Shown here: piece after piece, positions 15,304 to 21,991 of the stretch
How positions within the stretch are numbered: the stretch's first letter is position 1
Layout: every line of letters starts with the position of its first letter
DNA from: Longimicrobium sp.
GTDB taxonomy: Bacteria > Gemmatimonadota > Gemmatimonadetes > Longimicrobiales > Longimicrobiaceae
Direction: 5' to 3'
Assembly (NCBI GenBank): GCA_036389795.1
Contig: DASVWD010000071.1
Span: 1-40,581 of the forward strand
Length of the DNA stretch: 40,581 bases
Notes under the pieces: generated by a model
Told to the model about the DNA's origin: nothing
Database searches by the model: none
The model's input: the letters and a program-made list of their open reading frames with translations, nothing else
Position numbers and translations under genes: made by a program

Positions 15304-15333
15304 ATACAGAAGTAAGTCTCATATATACAGAAG
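15304..15333 (+). promoter_or_regulatory. Two direct repeats ATACAGAAG before the toxin-antitoxin genes (possible operator)
   Basis: ATACAGAAG occurs at 15304-15312 and 15325-15333, exactly 21 bases apart (two helical turns), in an AT-rich stretch that includes TATATA. Spaced direct repeats suit binding by a dimeric ribbon-helix-helix antitoxin, so autoregulation is plausible. The promoter itself cannot be fixed. Confidence 0.4.
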
Positions 15334-15343
15334 AGGGATCCTC

Positions 15344-15592
15344 ATGCCCAGGTCCGCCCTGCGCGGTAACGTCCCGCGAGATGCCGCTGAAAAGCCTGCG
15401 ATTCGCCGGAAGAACTTGAATATCGACCAGAACAAGCTGGACCGCGCGGTCAAGATTCTCGGTGCCCACTCCGAGACGGAGGCCGTAGACCGTGCGCTGG
15501 ACCTTCTGGTGTTCCGGGAGGATCTCCTAGAGGGAATTCGTCGAATCGGAGGCACGGGCGGCGTCGAGAACTTCTTCGACGAGCACCTCTGA
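15344..15592 (+). CDS. Putative antitoxin of a VapBC-like pair
   Basis: An 82-residue basic protein with a short helical region (LNIDQNKLDRAVKILG...SETEAVDRALDLLVF) matching the VapB-type ribbon-helix-helix antitoxins: a beta strand with basic flanks, then two helices. The acidic, aromatic C-terminus (GGVENFFDEHL) is the part that usually wraps the toxin. GAGGG lies six to eight bases before the ATG. One base separates its stop from the GTG of the PIN-domain gene, the normal antitoxin-first layout. The longer than usual N-terminus (about 25 residues before the strand) might start instead at a later codon, but no better start is visible. Confidence 0.8.
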   Translation: MPRSALRGNVPRDAAEKPAIRRKNLNIDQNKLDRAVKILGAHSETEAVDRALDLLVFREDLLEGIRRIGGTGGVENFFDEHL

Positions 15593-15593
15593 C

Positions 15594-16052
15594 GTGCGAA
15601 AGTTCGCGCTCGACACGAACCTCTACGTCCGGAGCATCCGAAATCCTGCCGATGCCGGGGACCTGGGGCGCTTCTACTCCGCCTTCGCCCCCTCCCTCTA
15701 TCTCAGTTCCATCGTCCTCCACGAACTCCTCATCGGCGCAGATGGGGAGTTGAAGGTCAAGCAGATCCACAGGGACATTGCGGGTCCGTTCGACCGCACC
15801 GGGCGGATCTTCGCCCCTTCTCATCGGTCATGGGTCGCGGCAGGGGAAGCGCTCGCGAAGCTGGCCTCCACGGGTGATCTGGACCGCCGGGCGCTTCCCC
15901 GTTCCTTCATCAACGACGTGCTGCTTGCTGCTTCGTGTAGAGAAGCGGGAATCACGCTGGTCACCGACAACGGTCGCGATTTTATGCGGATCGCGCGCGT
16001 GCTTCCATGCGAGTTCGTCGAGCCTTGGCCACGAAGTCTTTCCCAAGATTAA
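15594..16052 (+). CDS. PIN-domain ribonuclease toxin, VapC-like
   Basis: A 152-residue PIN-domain protein. The acidic metal-binding residues are in place: Asp7 in FALDTNLYVRS, Glu44 in SSIVLHELLIGA, Asp108 in RSFINDVLLAASCRE and Asp125 in LVTDNGRDF. VapC toxins cut tRNA or rRNA in a Mg2+/Mn2+-dependent way and are held inactive by the cotranslated antitoxin. The GTG start immediately follows the antitoxin stop, which supports both the start and the coupling. The full domain is present, with no truncation. Codon use is somewhat less GC-rich than in surrounding genes, consistent with a mobile toxin-antitoxin cassette. The RNA target is unknown. Confidence 0.9.
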   Translation: MRKFALDTNLYVRSIRNPADAGDLGRFYSAFAPSLYLSSIVLHELLIGADGELKVKQIHRDIAGPFDRTGRIFAPSHRSWVAAGEALAKLASTGDLDRRALPRSFINDVLLAASCREAGITLVTDNGRDFMRIARVLPCEFVEPWPRSLSQD

Positions 16053-16237
16053 TCCCGTTCGCGTGCAATTGATGGTAGCTCACACTGAACTCGTACACGA
16101 GTCAGTCGGGGCCACTTCCATTTCGGACAGTACCGCGCTGTGACCCGCGCAAGCCGTTGCTCGTCATGGGCCTACACGTGACACATCGCTTGGGAGAACG
16201 GCCTGTGAAAGCGGGCCGTACAGCGCGGGAGGGGAGC

Positions 16238-16612
16238 GTGCGAGTGATGCTCGTGGAGGACGATCCCGACCACCGGACCATCTACCGGACCATGCTGCAG
16301 GCGTCCGGCTACGAGGTGGTGGAGGCGCTGGAAGGCGGCGAGGCGGTGCGCATGGCCACCGACCATCCCCCGGACCTGATCCTGATGGACCTGGGCGTTC
16401 CCGGGATCGACGGGCTGGAAGCCACGCGGCGGCTCAAGCGCGAGCCGCGCACCTCGAAGGTCCCGGTGGTGGCGCTGACCGCGCTGGTGCTCCCCCAGAC
16501 CCGCGACGAGGCGCGCGCCGCCGGGTGCGCCGCCTACCTGGCCAAGCCGGTGGAGCCGCGGGTGGTGGTGGAGGTGGTGCGGCGGCTGGCGGGTCCCGCC
16601 GACGCGGCGTAG
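16238..16612 (+). CDS. Single-domain response regulator (CheY-like receiver)
   Basis: A 124-residue receiver domain with no output domain. It shows the acidic pair in VMLVEDDPDHR, the phosphoacceptor Asp in LILMDLGVPGIDG, the switch Thr in VALTALVLP and the conserved Lys in AYLAKPVEP. I choose the GTG at 16238, which follows GGGAGG by five bases and gives the normal start MRVMLVEDD; longer in-frame starts to 16157 would add an unstructured extension. Such regulators act through protein contacts, for example as phosphorelay intermediates. The closest histidine kinase in the window is at 8939-10627; pairing is not shown. A terminator follows. Confidence 0.9.
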   Translation: MRVMLVEDDPDHRTIYRTMLQASGYEVVEALEGGEAVRMATDHPPDLILMDLGVPGIDGLEATRRLKREPRTSKVPVVALTALVLPQTRDEARAAGCAAYLAKPVEPRVVVEVVRRLAGPADAA

Positions 16613-16647
16613 CCCGGCGATCCGTCGTCCTGTCGTCCAGTGAGCGA

Positions 16648-16680
16648 AGCCCCGGCCGGAGCCCTCCGGCCGGGGCTTCT
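16648..16680 (+). terminator. Intrinsic terminator after the response regulator
   Basis: AAGCCCCGGCCGGAG pairs with CTCCGGCCGGGGCTT with a short loop, followed by CTTCG. This isolates the response regulator from the lasso cluster downstream and belongs to the shared GAAGCCCCGGC stem family. Confidence 0.8.
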
Positions 16681-16974
16681 TCGTGCCTGCTGATCCACCC
16701 TCCGGTAGCAGGCGTTCCCGGCCGTGGCGCCCGATCCCGGGGTGTGGCGCGGGTGCGACACCGCGCGCCGGCCGCTCCGTGGCGCGCTCCCCTCACGAGG
16801 GAGCGTGCCCGCGGCCAACGCGCAGCTACGAGCGGCCATTCCAGGTCTCCGGGGCCGCCGCGGGGGAATGCTCCGCACGTGGCACGGCTCGTGTTCAGAG
16901 GCCGAGTCCCGGGCGGCGCCTCACCCCCCACCGGCCCGCGTCCATTCCTCTCCATCCAGCCCCGCAGATCCGGC
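16681..16974. other. Leader region of the lasso cluster
   Basis: About 290 very GC-rich bases separate the terminator from the first lasso gene. Two small hairpins are visible (CCTGCT/AGCAGG near 16686-16712 and GCTCCC/GGGAGC near 16786-16805). I could not find a convincing promoter, although one must lie here if the cluster is transcribed as a unit. No gene is supported. Confidence 0.5.
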
Positions 16975-17289
16975 ATGCTCCCGAGTGCGAGTCCCCCCGT
17001 GCTGTTCCAGCGGCTTCCCGACGGTGCGGTGCTGTTCGACGCCGCCAGCGAAGTCTACTTCGGCCTCGACCCCGTGGGCGCCCGGGTGTGGGAGCTCCTC
17101 ACCGGAGAGGCCGGCGGATCGCTGGAGGAGCTGTGCGCGGCGCTCGCGCGCGAGTACCCCGACGCCGACCCCGCCGCAGTGCGGGCCGACGTCGAGGAGC
17201 TGCTCGGCGAGCTGGCCCGCCACGGGCTGGTGATCCCTTCCCCCGCCGGAGCCGAAGATGCGGCGGAGCTCGCAGGGGCGCGCCCGTAA
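16975..17289 (+). CDS. Lasso peptide B1: PqqD-family RiPP recognition element
   Basis: A 104-residue PqqD-fold protein. The pattern VLFQRLPDGAVLFDAASEVYFGLDPVGARVWELL (here read as overlapping motifs), then EELCAALAREYP and the C-terminal helix VEELLGELARHGLV, is that of the winged-helix RiPP recognition element. In lasso clusters split into B1 and B2, this protein binds the precursor leader and delivers it to the B2 protease and the C cyclase. The ATG at 16975 gives the usual family start. Its end overlaps the B2 gene by 32 bases. A PQQ role is excluded because no pqqA/C/E genes are nearby and all neighbours are lasso genes. Confidence 0.92.
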   Translation: MLPSASPPVLFQRLPDGAVLFDAASEVYFGLDPVGARVWELLTGEAGGSLEELCAALAREYPDADPAAVRADVEELLGELARHGLVIPSPAGAEDAAELAGARP

Positions 17290-17725
17290 GCCGGCGGCGC
17301 GGCGCGCGGCCGCGGCGTTCGACGTGGCGTGGGCCTGGTGGGCGCTCGCGCTCGCCCGGCTGCAGGTGTGGCTGCGCCCCACCGGGCGGCTGCTGGGCTC
17401 CGACGAGCCTCCCGCCGCGCCCGCCGCCGCGCCGCTGGCCCGCGAGCGCGCCGTCCGCCTGGCGCGCGCGGTGGACCGCGCCGCCCGCGGGCCGCTGCGG
17501 GCCACCTGCCTGGTGCGCGCGGTGGCGCTGCACCGCCTGCTGCAGGCGTCGGGCGTCGACGGCAGCCTGGTGCGGATCGGCGTGCGGGCCGAGGGCGGGC
17601 GCTTCGCGGCGCACGCGTGGGTGGAGTACCACGGCGCCGCGCTGGGGACCGACGGGGCGCGGGCGCGCTCCTTCCTCCCCCTGGCGCCCGAGGCCCTGGG
17701 GCCCGGCGCGGAGTTCGGCCGGTGA
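17258..17725 (+). CDS. Lasso peptide B2: transglutaminase-like leader peptidase
   Basis: A 155-residue protein of the Transglut_core3 (McjB C-terminal) type that removes the leader in lasso peptide maturation. The catalytic Cys84 lies in LRATCLVRAVALHRLL, His119 in AAHAWVEYHG, and Asp132 (GTDGARAR) sits 13 residues after the His, close to the McjB spacing. The N-terminus is Arg/Ala-rich with a Trp-rich helix (VAWAWWALALARLQVWL), as in other B2 proteins. It starts inside the B1 gene (32-base overlap) and its TGA overlaps the GTG of the cyclase gene, so B1, B2 and C are coupled. Confidence 0.92.
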   Translation: MRRSSQGRARKPAARRAAAAFDVAWAWWALALARLQVWLRPTGRLLGSDEPPAAPAAAPLARERAVRLARAVDRAARGPLRATCLVRAVALHRLLQASGVDGSLVRIGVRAEGGRFAAHAWVEYHGAALGTDGARARSFLPLAPEALGPGAEFGR

Positions 17726-19776
17726 GTGCCCTGGTCGCGGTCTTCGGGGCGCCGGACGCGCTGCCGGACGACGCCGGGGTGCGGCGGATGCTGGCCGCCG
17801 CGCGCCGGGGCGACGGCCCCGCGGCGCTCCACCGCCAGCCTGGGTGCGTGCTGGCCGTCCGCCGCCACGCCTGGGAGACGGCCGACGGCTTCGGCGGGCC
17901 GGCCGCGGTGGTGACGGAGGACGGCCTGACCGTGGTCACCGACGCCACCCTCTACCACCGGGACGACCTGCGGCGGGACCTGCGCGCGCGGGGAGTGGCG
18001 CCCTCCGGCGACACCCCGGGGCACCTGGTGCTGGCGGCGTACCGCGCCTGGGGTGAGCGCTGCCCCGAGCACCTGGAGGGCGATTTCGCCTTCGTGCTCT
18101 GGGACGCCCGCGCCCGCCGCGCGGTGTGCGCCCGCGACTTCGCGGGGAAGCGCCCGCTCCTGTACGCCGAGGTCCCCGGGGCCCTGGTGGTGGCCTCCGC
18201 CGCCGGCGCCGTGCTGGCGCACCCGGCCGTCTCCGCGGAGCTCAACCCCGCGTCGCTGGCCGAGGCCGCGGCGGGGATGTGGGCGGGGAGTGACGAGACC
18301 GCCTTCCGCGCCGTGCGGCGGCTGCACCCTGCCCACACGCTCCGCTGGGAGGGGGGCGCCCCGGCCCGGACCGCGCCCCACTGGTCGCCCCCGGCGATGG
18401 GCTCCGCGCGTGGGCCCGCCTTCGACGAGGCCGCGGAGGAGCTGCGGGAGCTGCTCGTCCGCGCGGCCGCGGAGCGCCTCCCCGCCCCGGGGCCGGCGGC
18501 GGTGTGGATGAGCGGGGGGTGGGACTCGACCGCCGTCTTCGCGGCCGGTCAGGACGCGCTCCGCTGCGAAGGCAGGGGCGGCGGCGCCCTGGAGGTCGTC
18601 TCGGTCAGCTACCCGCAGGGCGACCCGGGGCGTGAGGACGAGCTGATCCAGGCCGTCGCCGGGCACTGGGGGCGGCCGGTCCACTGGCTCCGGATCGGCG
18701 AGATCCCGATGCTCGGGCGCGCGGAGGAGCGGGTGGCGGCGCGCGACGAGCCCCTGGCGCACGTCTTCGAGACGTGGAACCGCGCGCTGATCGGGCGGAC
18801 CCGCGAGCTGGGGGCGCGGGTGGCGCTCGACGGCAACGGGGGCGACCAGCTCTTCTTCACCAGCAACGTGTTCTTCGCGGACCTGCTGGTGCGCGGGCGC
18901 TGGCGCGAGCTGCGGCGCGAGTGGCGGGTGAAGGGGGGGACGCGCCCGCGCGACTTCTACGACAACGCCGTCCGGCCGCTCCTCTCCCCGGGCCTGGCGC
19001 GGCTGGTGGCGGCGCTCGGGGGCCCGCGTCCTGACCCCGTCTTCGAGCGCCCGGTGCCGGGGTGGATCCCGCCCGCCTTCGCGCGGCGGCACGGCCTGGC
19101 GGCGCGCGAGCGGGCGCACAGCCCGCGGCCGCCCTGGCGCGGCCTGGCCGAGCGCGAGGCGTACTGGTACCTGACCTGTCCGCACTTCGCCCGGGCCTAC
19201 GGGCTCCTCTCGGGCTTCGCGCTGGAGGCGGGGGTGGAGCTGCGCTCGCCGCTTCTGGACCGGCGGGTGGTGGAGCTCGCGGCGGCGCGCCCGCGCCCCG
19301 AGCGCAACGCCGGGCGCGAGGTCAAGCGCCTGCTGCGCCGCTCCATGCGCGGCCTCCTCCCCGACGGGGTCCTCGCTCCGCGCGACGCCAAGACGGGGAC
19401 GCTGGACGGCTACTTCGCCCGCTCGATGCAGGGGGGCTTCCCCGCGCTCGCCGAGGCCGCGCTCTCCGGCTCGCCGCGGCTGGCCGAGCTGGGGATCGTG
19501 GAGCCCGGGGCCTTCCGCGCCGGACTCGAGGAGTACGCCCGCACGGGCGACGGCTGGCTGGGCTACGCGCTGCACCAGACGGTGCAGGTGGAGCTCTGGC
19601 TCCGCGCCCGCGAGGGCGGCACACATCGTTTCGCGCCGGCCGGGGCGCCGGAAGCCTCGCTTCCGCGCACCCGCGCGCCGGCACTCACAGCCGCGGCCAC
19701 TCCGGGCCGCGCACCGGGCGCAAGCCCGGTCCACCCGCGACCAGGAGGTGTCGCGTGTACACCAAACCCACGCTGA
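17722..19776 (+). CDS. Lasso peptide C: asparagine synthetase-like macrolactam synthetase
   Basis: A 684-residue AsnB homologue. The N-terminal class II amidotransferase-like domain (about 1-215, with LEGDFAFVLWDARARRAVCARD) lacks the nucleophilic Cys: the residue after the initiator is Ser. This is expected for lasso cyclases, which use the leader-freed amine instead of ammonia. The synthetase domain has the ATP pyrophosphatase loop MSGGWDST (Ser264-Ser269) and the later ALDGNGGDQLFF motif. The enzyme adenylates the core Asp/Glu side chain and closes the macrolactam. The GTG start overlaps the B2 stop (GTGA). The last 50 residues are Pro/Ala-rich and unlike the family; the reading frame runs 22 bases into the precursor gene. 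Confidence 0.93.
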   Translation: MSALVAVFGAPDALPDDAGVRRMLAAARRGDGPAALHRQPGCVLAVRRHAWETADGFGGPAAVVTEDGLTVVTDATLYHRDDLRRDLRARGVAPSGDTPGHLVLAAYRAWGERCPEHLEGDFAFVLWDARARRAVCARDFAGKRPLLYAEVPGALVVASAAGAVLAHPAVSAELNPASLAEAAAGMWAGSDETAFRAVRRLHPAHTLRWEGGAPARTAPHWSPPAMGSARGPAFDEAAEELRELLVRAAAERLPAPGPAAVWMSGGWDSTAVFAAGQDALRCEGRGGGALEVVSVSYPQGDPGREDELIQAVAGHWGRPVHWLRIGEIPMLGRAEERVAARDEPLAHVFETWNRALIGRTRELGARVALDGNGGDQLFFTSNVFFADLLVRGRWRELRREWRVKGGTRPRDFYDNAVRPLLSPGLARLVAALGGPRPDPVFERPVPGWIPPAFARRHGLAARERAHSPRPPWRGLAEREAYWYLTCPHFARAYGLLSGFALEAGVELRSPLLDRRVVELAAARPRPERNAGREVKRLLRRSMRGLLPDGVLAPRDAKTGTLDGYFARSMQGGFPALAEAALSGSPRLAELGIVEPGAFRAGLEEYARTGDGWLGYALHQTVQVELWLRAREGGTHRFAPAGAPEASLPRTRAPALTAAATPGRAPGASPVHPRPGGVACTPNPR
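19742..19749 (+). promoter_or_regulatory. Very strong ribosome-binding site of the lasso precursor
   Basis: AGGAGGTG lies five bases before the GTG at 19755, inside the end of the cyclase gene. It is the best ribosome-binding site in the cluster, fixes the precursor start, and would favour high precursor synthesis relative to the enzymes. Confidence 0.8.
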
Positions 19777-19907
19777 CCCGTTTCGGGACGCTCCGCGAGC
19801 TCACGCTCTGCGGCGCGAGCGCGCCGCTCGACGGCGGGCCCTCGAACGGGAACGGCTCCACCAACTTCAACTGCGGCACCAGTGGTGGAGGGGGGAGTCA
19901 CTCGTAG
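19755..19907 (+). CDS. Lasso peptide precursor (A)
   Basis: A 50-residue peptide between the cyclase and kinase genes. The leader MYTKPTLTRFGTLRELTL (1-18) has the conserved Tyr2, Pro5, Leu7 and Gly11 of the RRE-binding motif, and Thr17 at position -2 of the predicted cleavage. The core is then 19-50: CGASAPLDGG, followed by PSNGNGSTNFNCG and a Gly/Ser tail ending in His-Ser. Core Cys1 and Asp8 would close an eight-residue macrolactam ring. Cys22 is the only other Cys, so one disulfide is possible. The terminal Ser fits the cluster's HPr-kinase-like enzyme, which in paeninodin-type clusters phosphorylates the C-terminal Ser. The GTG start is fixed by the AGGAGGTG site. Cleavage and modifications are inference. 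Confidence 0.88.
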   Translation: MYTKPTLTRFGTLRELTLCGASAPLDGGPSNGNGSTNFNCGTSGGGGSHS

Positions 19908-19922
19908 TCCGTGTGGCTCCCC

Positions 19923-19948
19923 GTGGAGGGCCCCTCGGGGCCCTCCAC
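19923..19948 (+). other. Stem-loop directly after the precursor gene
   Basis: A perfect 11-bp GC stem (GTGGAGGGCCC/GGGCCCTCCAC) with a CTCG tetraloop begins 16 bases past the precursor stop and ends 26 bases before the kinase gene. There is no U-tract, so it more likely protects or processes the precursor mRNA, or causes partial termination, than ends transcription. Confidence 0.65.
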
Positions 19949-19973
19949 CCGTCCTCACCCTCGCAAGATCGAC

Positions 19974-20930
19974 ATGCCGGACTACGCTGTCTTCGGCGGC
20001 CTCCTCCGCTCCGAGCTGGAGCTCATGGGCGTTCCCCCCGCGGGCGAGGGGAGGGACGCGGACTGGCGCCTGCGCGTCGTCCGCCGTCCTCCGCCGCCCA
20101 CCGCCCACGCCCCCGAGGCCGAGGTGGGCGAGGACGGCTACGCGGTGCGGCTCTACCGGCTGACGGACGGCTGGCGGCTGGCGTACGCCGACACCGGCAC
20201 CTACGACGTCTCGGCCGGCGGCGCCCGCATCGCCTGGCACCCCGTCCCCGGCGCCCTCCCCGAGCTGGTGCAGGCCGACGTGCTGGGGCGGGTGCTGGCG
20301 CTGGCGCTGGGCGCGGCGGGGGCGCTCCCGCTGCACGGCAGCGCCGTGGCCCTGGACGGGGAGAGCATCGTTCTCCTCGGCGAGAAGCACCACGGGAAGT
20401 CCACCCTGGCCGCCGCGCTCACCGCGGCCGGCGCCCGGCTGGTCTCCGACGACATGGCGGCCGTGGAGCCCGGCCCCCCCGCGCTCCTGCGCCCCGGCGT
20501 GGCCCAGCTGCGCCTGTGGGCCGACAGCGCACAGAGCGCGCTGGGCGACACCCCCGCCACCCGCTCGGGGGGGATCAAGGACACCCTCTCGGGGCTCCCC
20601 GCCGAGCGGGTGGAGACGGCGTCCACGCGGCTCGGGGCGATCTACGTCCTGGCCCCCGAGGCCGCGGATGGCGAGGGCGAGCCCGTGGCCCGCGTCCCGC
20701 TCGCCCCCACCGAGGCCGCGCTGGCGCTCCTGGTGCACGCCAAGCTGGGCGCCCTCCTTCGCGGCCCGCTCGCCGCCGAGCACCTGCGCCGCGCGGCGCA
20801 GGTCGTCCGCCAGGTGCCCGTCTACAGCCTGCGCGTGGTGCGCGGCCTGGAGCGCCTCCCCCGGGTGGCCGCCCGCGTGCTGCAGTGGCACGGCGCGGCG
20901 GCGGCAGGGCGGCCGGAGGCGCTGCCGTGA
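19974..20930 (+). CDS. Lasso-cluster HPr-kinase-like protein (probable precursor Ser kinase)
   Basis: A 318-residue protein related to the C-terminal domain of HPr kinase/phosphorylase. The P-loop is GEKHHGKS (136-143, Lys142), preceded by the strand pair LPLHGSAVALDGESIVLLG, and followed by LVSDDMAAVEPG with the acidic pair typical of this family. The N-terminal 110 residues are a variable domain. In paeninodin-type lasso clusters the equivalent kinase phosphorylates the C-terminal Ser of the precursor, and here the precursor ends in Ser. I use the ATG at 19974 because the upstream in-frame GTG lies within the hairpin leader. Its TGA overlaps the GTG of the ABC ATPase. A carbon-catabolite role is unlikely because there is no HPr gene nearby. 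Confidence 0.88.
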   Translation: MPDYAVFGGLLRSELELMGVPPAGEGRDADWRLRVVRRPPPPTAHAPEAEVGEDGYAVRLYRLTDGWRLAYADTGTYDVSAGGARIAWHPVPGALPELVQADVLGRVLALALGAAGALPLHGSAVALDGESIVLLGEKHHGKSTLAAALTAAGARLVSDDMAAVEPGPPALLRPGVAQLRLWADSAQSALGDTPATRSGGIKDTLSGLPAERVETASTRLGAIYVLAPEAADGEGEPVARVPLAPTEAALALLVHAKLGALLRGPLAAEHLRRAAQVVRQVPVYSLRVVRGLERLPRVAARVLQWHGAAAAGRPEALP

Positions 20931-21991
20931 TCGCCGCCGCGCCCCGCGCCTCCGCCCGGGTGGAGGGCGCGCCGCCGCCCCCGCGCGAGGCGGTGGTGCG
21001 GCTGGAGGGGCTCGCCAAGAGCTTCCCCGTGCGCCGCGGCTGGCGCGAGACGCTCCTGCACCCGCGCTCCGGGCGCCTCGCCCCCGCGCTGCAGGGCGTC
21101 ACCTGCGACGTGGCCGCCGGCGAGCTGTTCGGGCTCCTGGGCCCCAACGGCGCGGGGAAGACCACGCTCTTCCGCATCCTCTCCACGCTGGTGCTCCCCG
21201 ACGCCGGCACCGCCCGGGTGGGCGGCGCCGACGTGGCGCGCGAGCCCGCGCGGGTGCGCCGCCTGCTGGCGCCGGTGCTCACCGACGAGCGCAGCCTGAA
21301 CTGGCGCCTCTCGGCCCGCGAGAACCTGCGCCTCTTCGCCGCGCTCTACGGCCTGTCGGGCGCCGCAGCCCGCGCCCGGGTGGACGAAGTGCTGCAGGTG
21401 GTGGAGCTGGGCGACGCCTCGGAGCGGCCCGTGGGCGGCTTCTCGTCGGGGATGAAGCAGCGCCTCCTGCTGGCGCGCGCGCTCCTGGCCCGCCCGCGGG
21501 TGCTGCTGCTGGACGAGCCCACCCGCAGCCTGGACCCGATCTCGGCCCGGCGCTTCCGCGCCTTCCTGCGCGACGAGGTGGTGGGGCGGCGGGGGTGCAC
21601 GGTGATCCTGGCCACCCACGCCGCCGACGAGGCGATGGAGCTGTGCGACCGGGTGGCGGTGCTGGACCGCGGGCGCCTGCTGGCGGTGGGCCCGGCCGAG
21701 GAGCTCTCCCGCCGCGCGGGGCGCGAGCGCTACCGCGTGTGGACGCGCGCCCCGGAGCACCCCGCCTTCGCCGTGCTGGCGCGGCGCGGGCTCCTCCGGT
21801 CGCCCCGCGCGGGCGAGGCGGGCGAGGAGGGGTGGGCAAGCGTGGACGCCGAGGTCCCCGGCGGCGAGGAGGGGGCGGCCGCCGTGCTGGCGGCGCTCGC
21901 GGCCGAGCGGGTGCCGGTCTCCCGCTTCGAGCGGGTGCGGCCCACCCTGGCCGAGCTGATCGAGCGCATCGTGGAGGAGGCCGCCCCGTGA
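20927..21991 (+). CDS. ABC exporter ATPase of the lasso cluster
   Basis: A 354-residue ABC ATPase of the NatA/drug-exporter type. It has Walker A GPNGAGKTT (from Gly72), a Q-loop region VLTDERSLNW, the signature FSSGMKQR (from Phe172), Walker B VLLLDEPTRSLDP (Asp196, Glu197) and a switch His in ATHAADEAM. About 35 extra N-terminal residues precede the domain, and a C-terminal region of about 100 residues ends in the exporter-like FERVRPTLAELIERIVEE. It is coupled to the kinase upstream and the permease downstream by GTGA overlaps. With the permease it should form the D transporter that exports the finished lasso peptide and gives self-immunity. Confidence 0.93.
   Translation: MIAAAPRASARVEGAPPPPREAVVRLEGLAKSFPVRRGWRETLLHPRSGRLAPALQGVTCDVAAGELFGLLGPNGAGKTTLFRILSTLVLPDAGTARVGGADVAREPARVRRLLAPVLTDERSLNWRLSARENLRLFAALYGLSGAAARARVDEVLQVVELGDASERPVGGFSSGMKQRLLLARALLARPRVLLLDEPTRSLDPISARRFRAFLRDEVVGRRGCTVILATHAADEAMELCDRVAVLDRGRLLAVGPAEELSRRAGRERYRVWTRAPEHPAFAVLARRGLLRSPRAGEAGEEGWASVDAEVPGGEEGAAAVLAALAAERVPVSRFERVRPTLAELIERIVEEAAP

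Noticed and set aside
16157-16237. N-terminal extension of the response regulator
   Set aside because: The added residues are not part of a receiver domain and the best ribosome-binding site precedes the GTG at 16238.
16975-17289. PqqD for pyrroloquinoline quinone biosynthesis
   Set aside because: No pqqA, C or E genes are present; the neighbours are lasso peptide genes, where this fold is the B1 leader-binding protein.
17722-19776. True asparagine synthetase
   Set aside because: The N-terminal nucleophilic Cys is replaced and the gene overlaps lasso B2 and the precursor, so it is the lasso cyclase.
19974-20930. HPr kinase of carbon catabolite control
   Set aside because: It is shorter in conserved regions, lies inside the lasso operon and no HPr or PTS gene is near.
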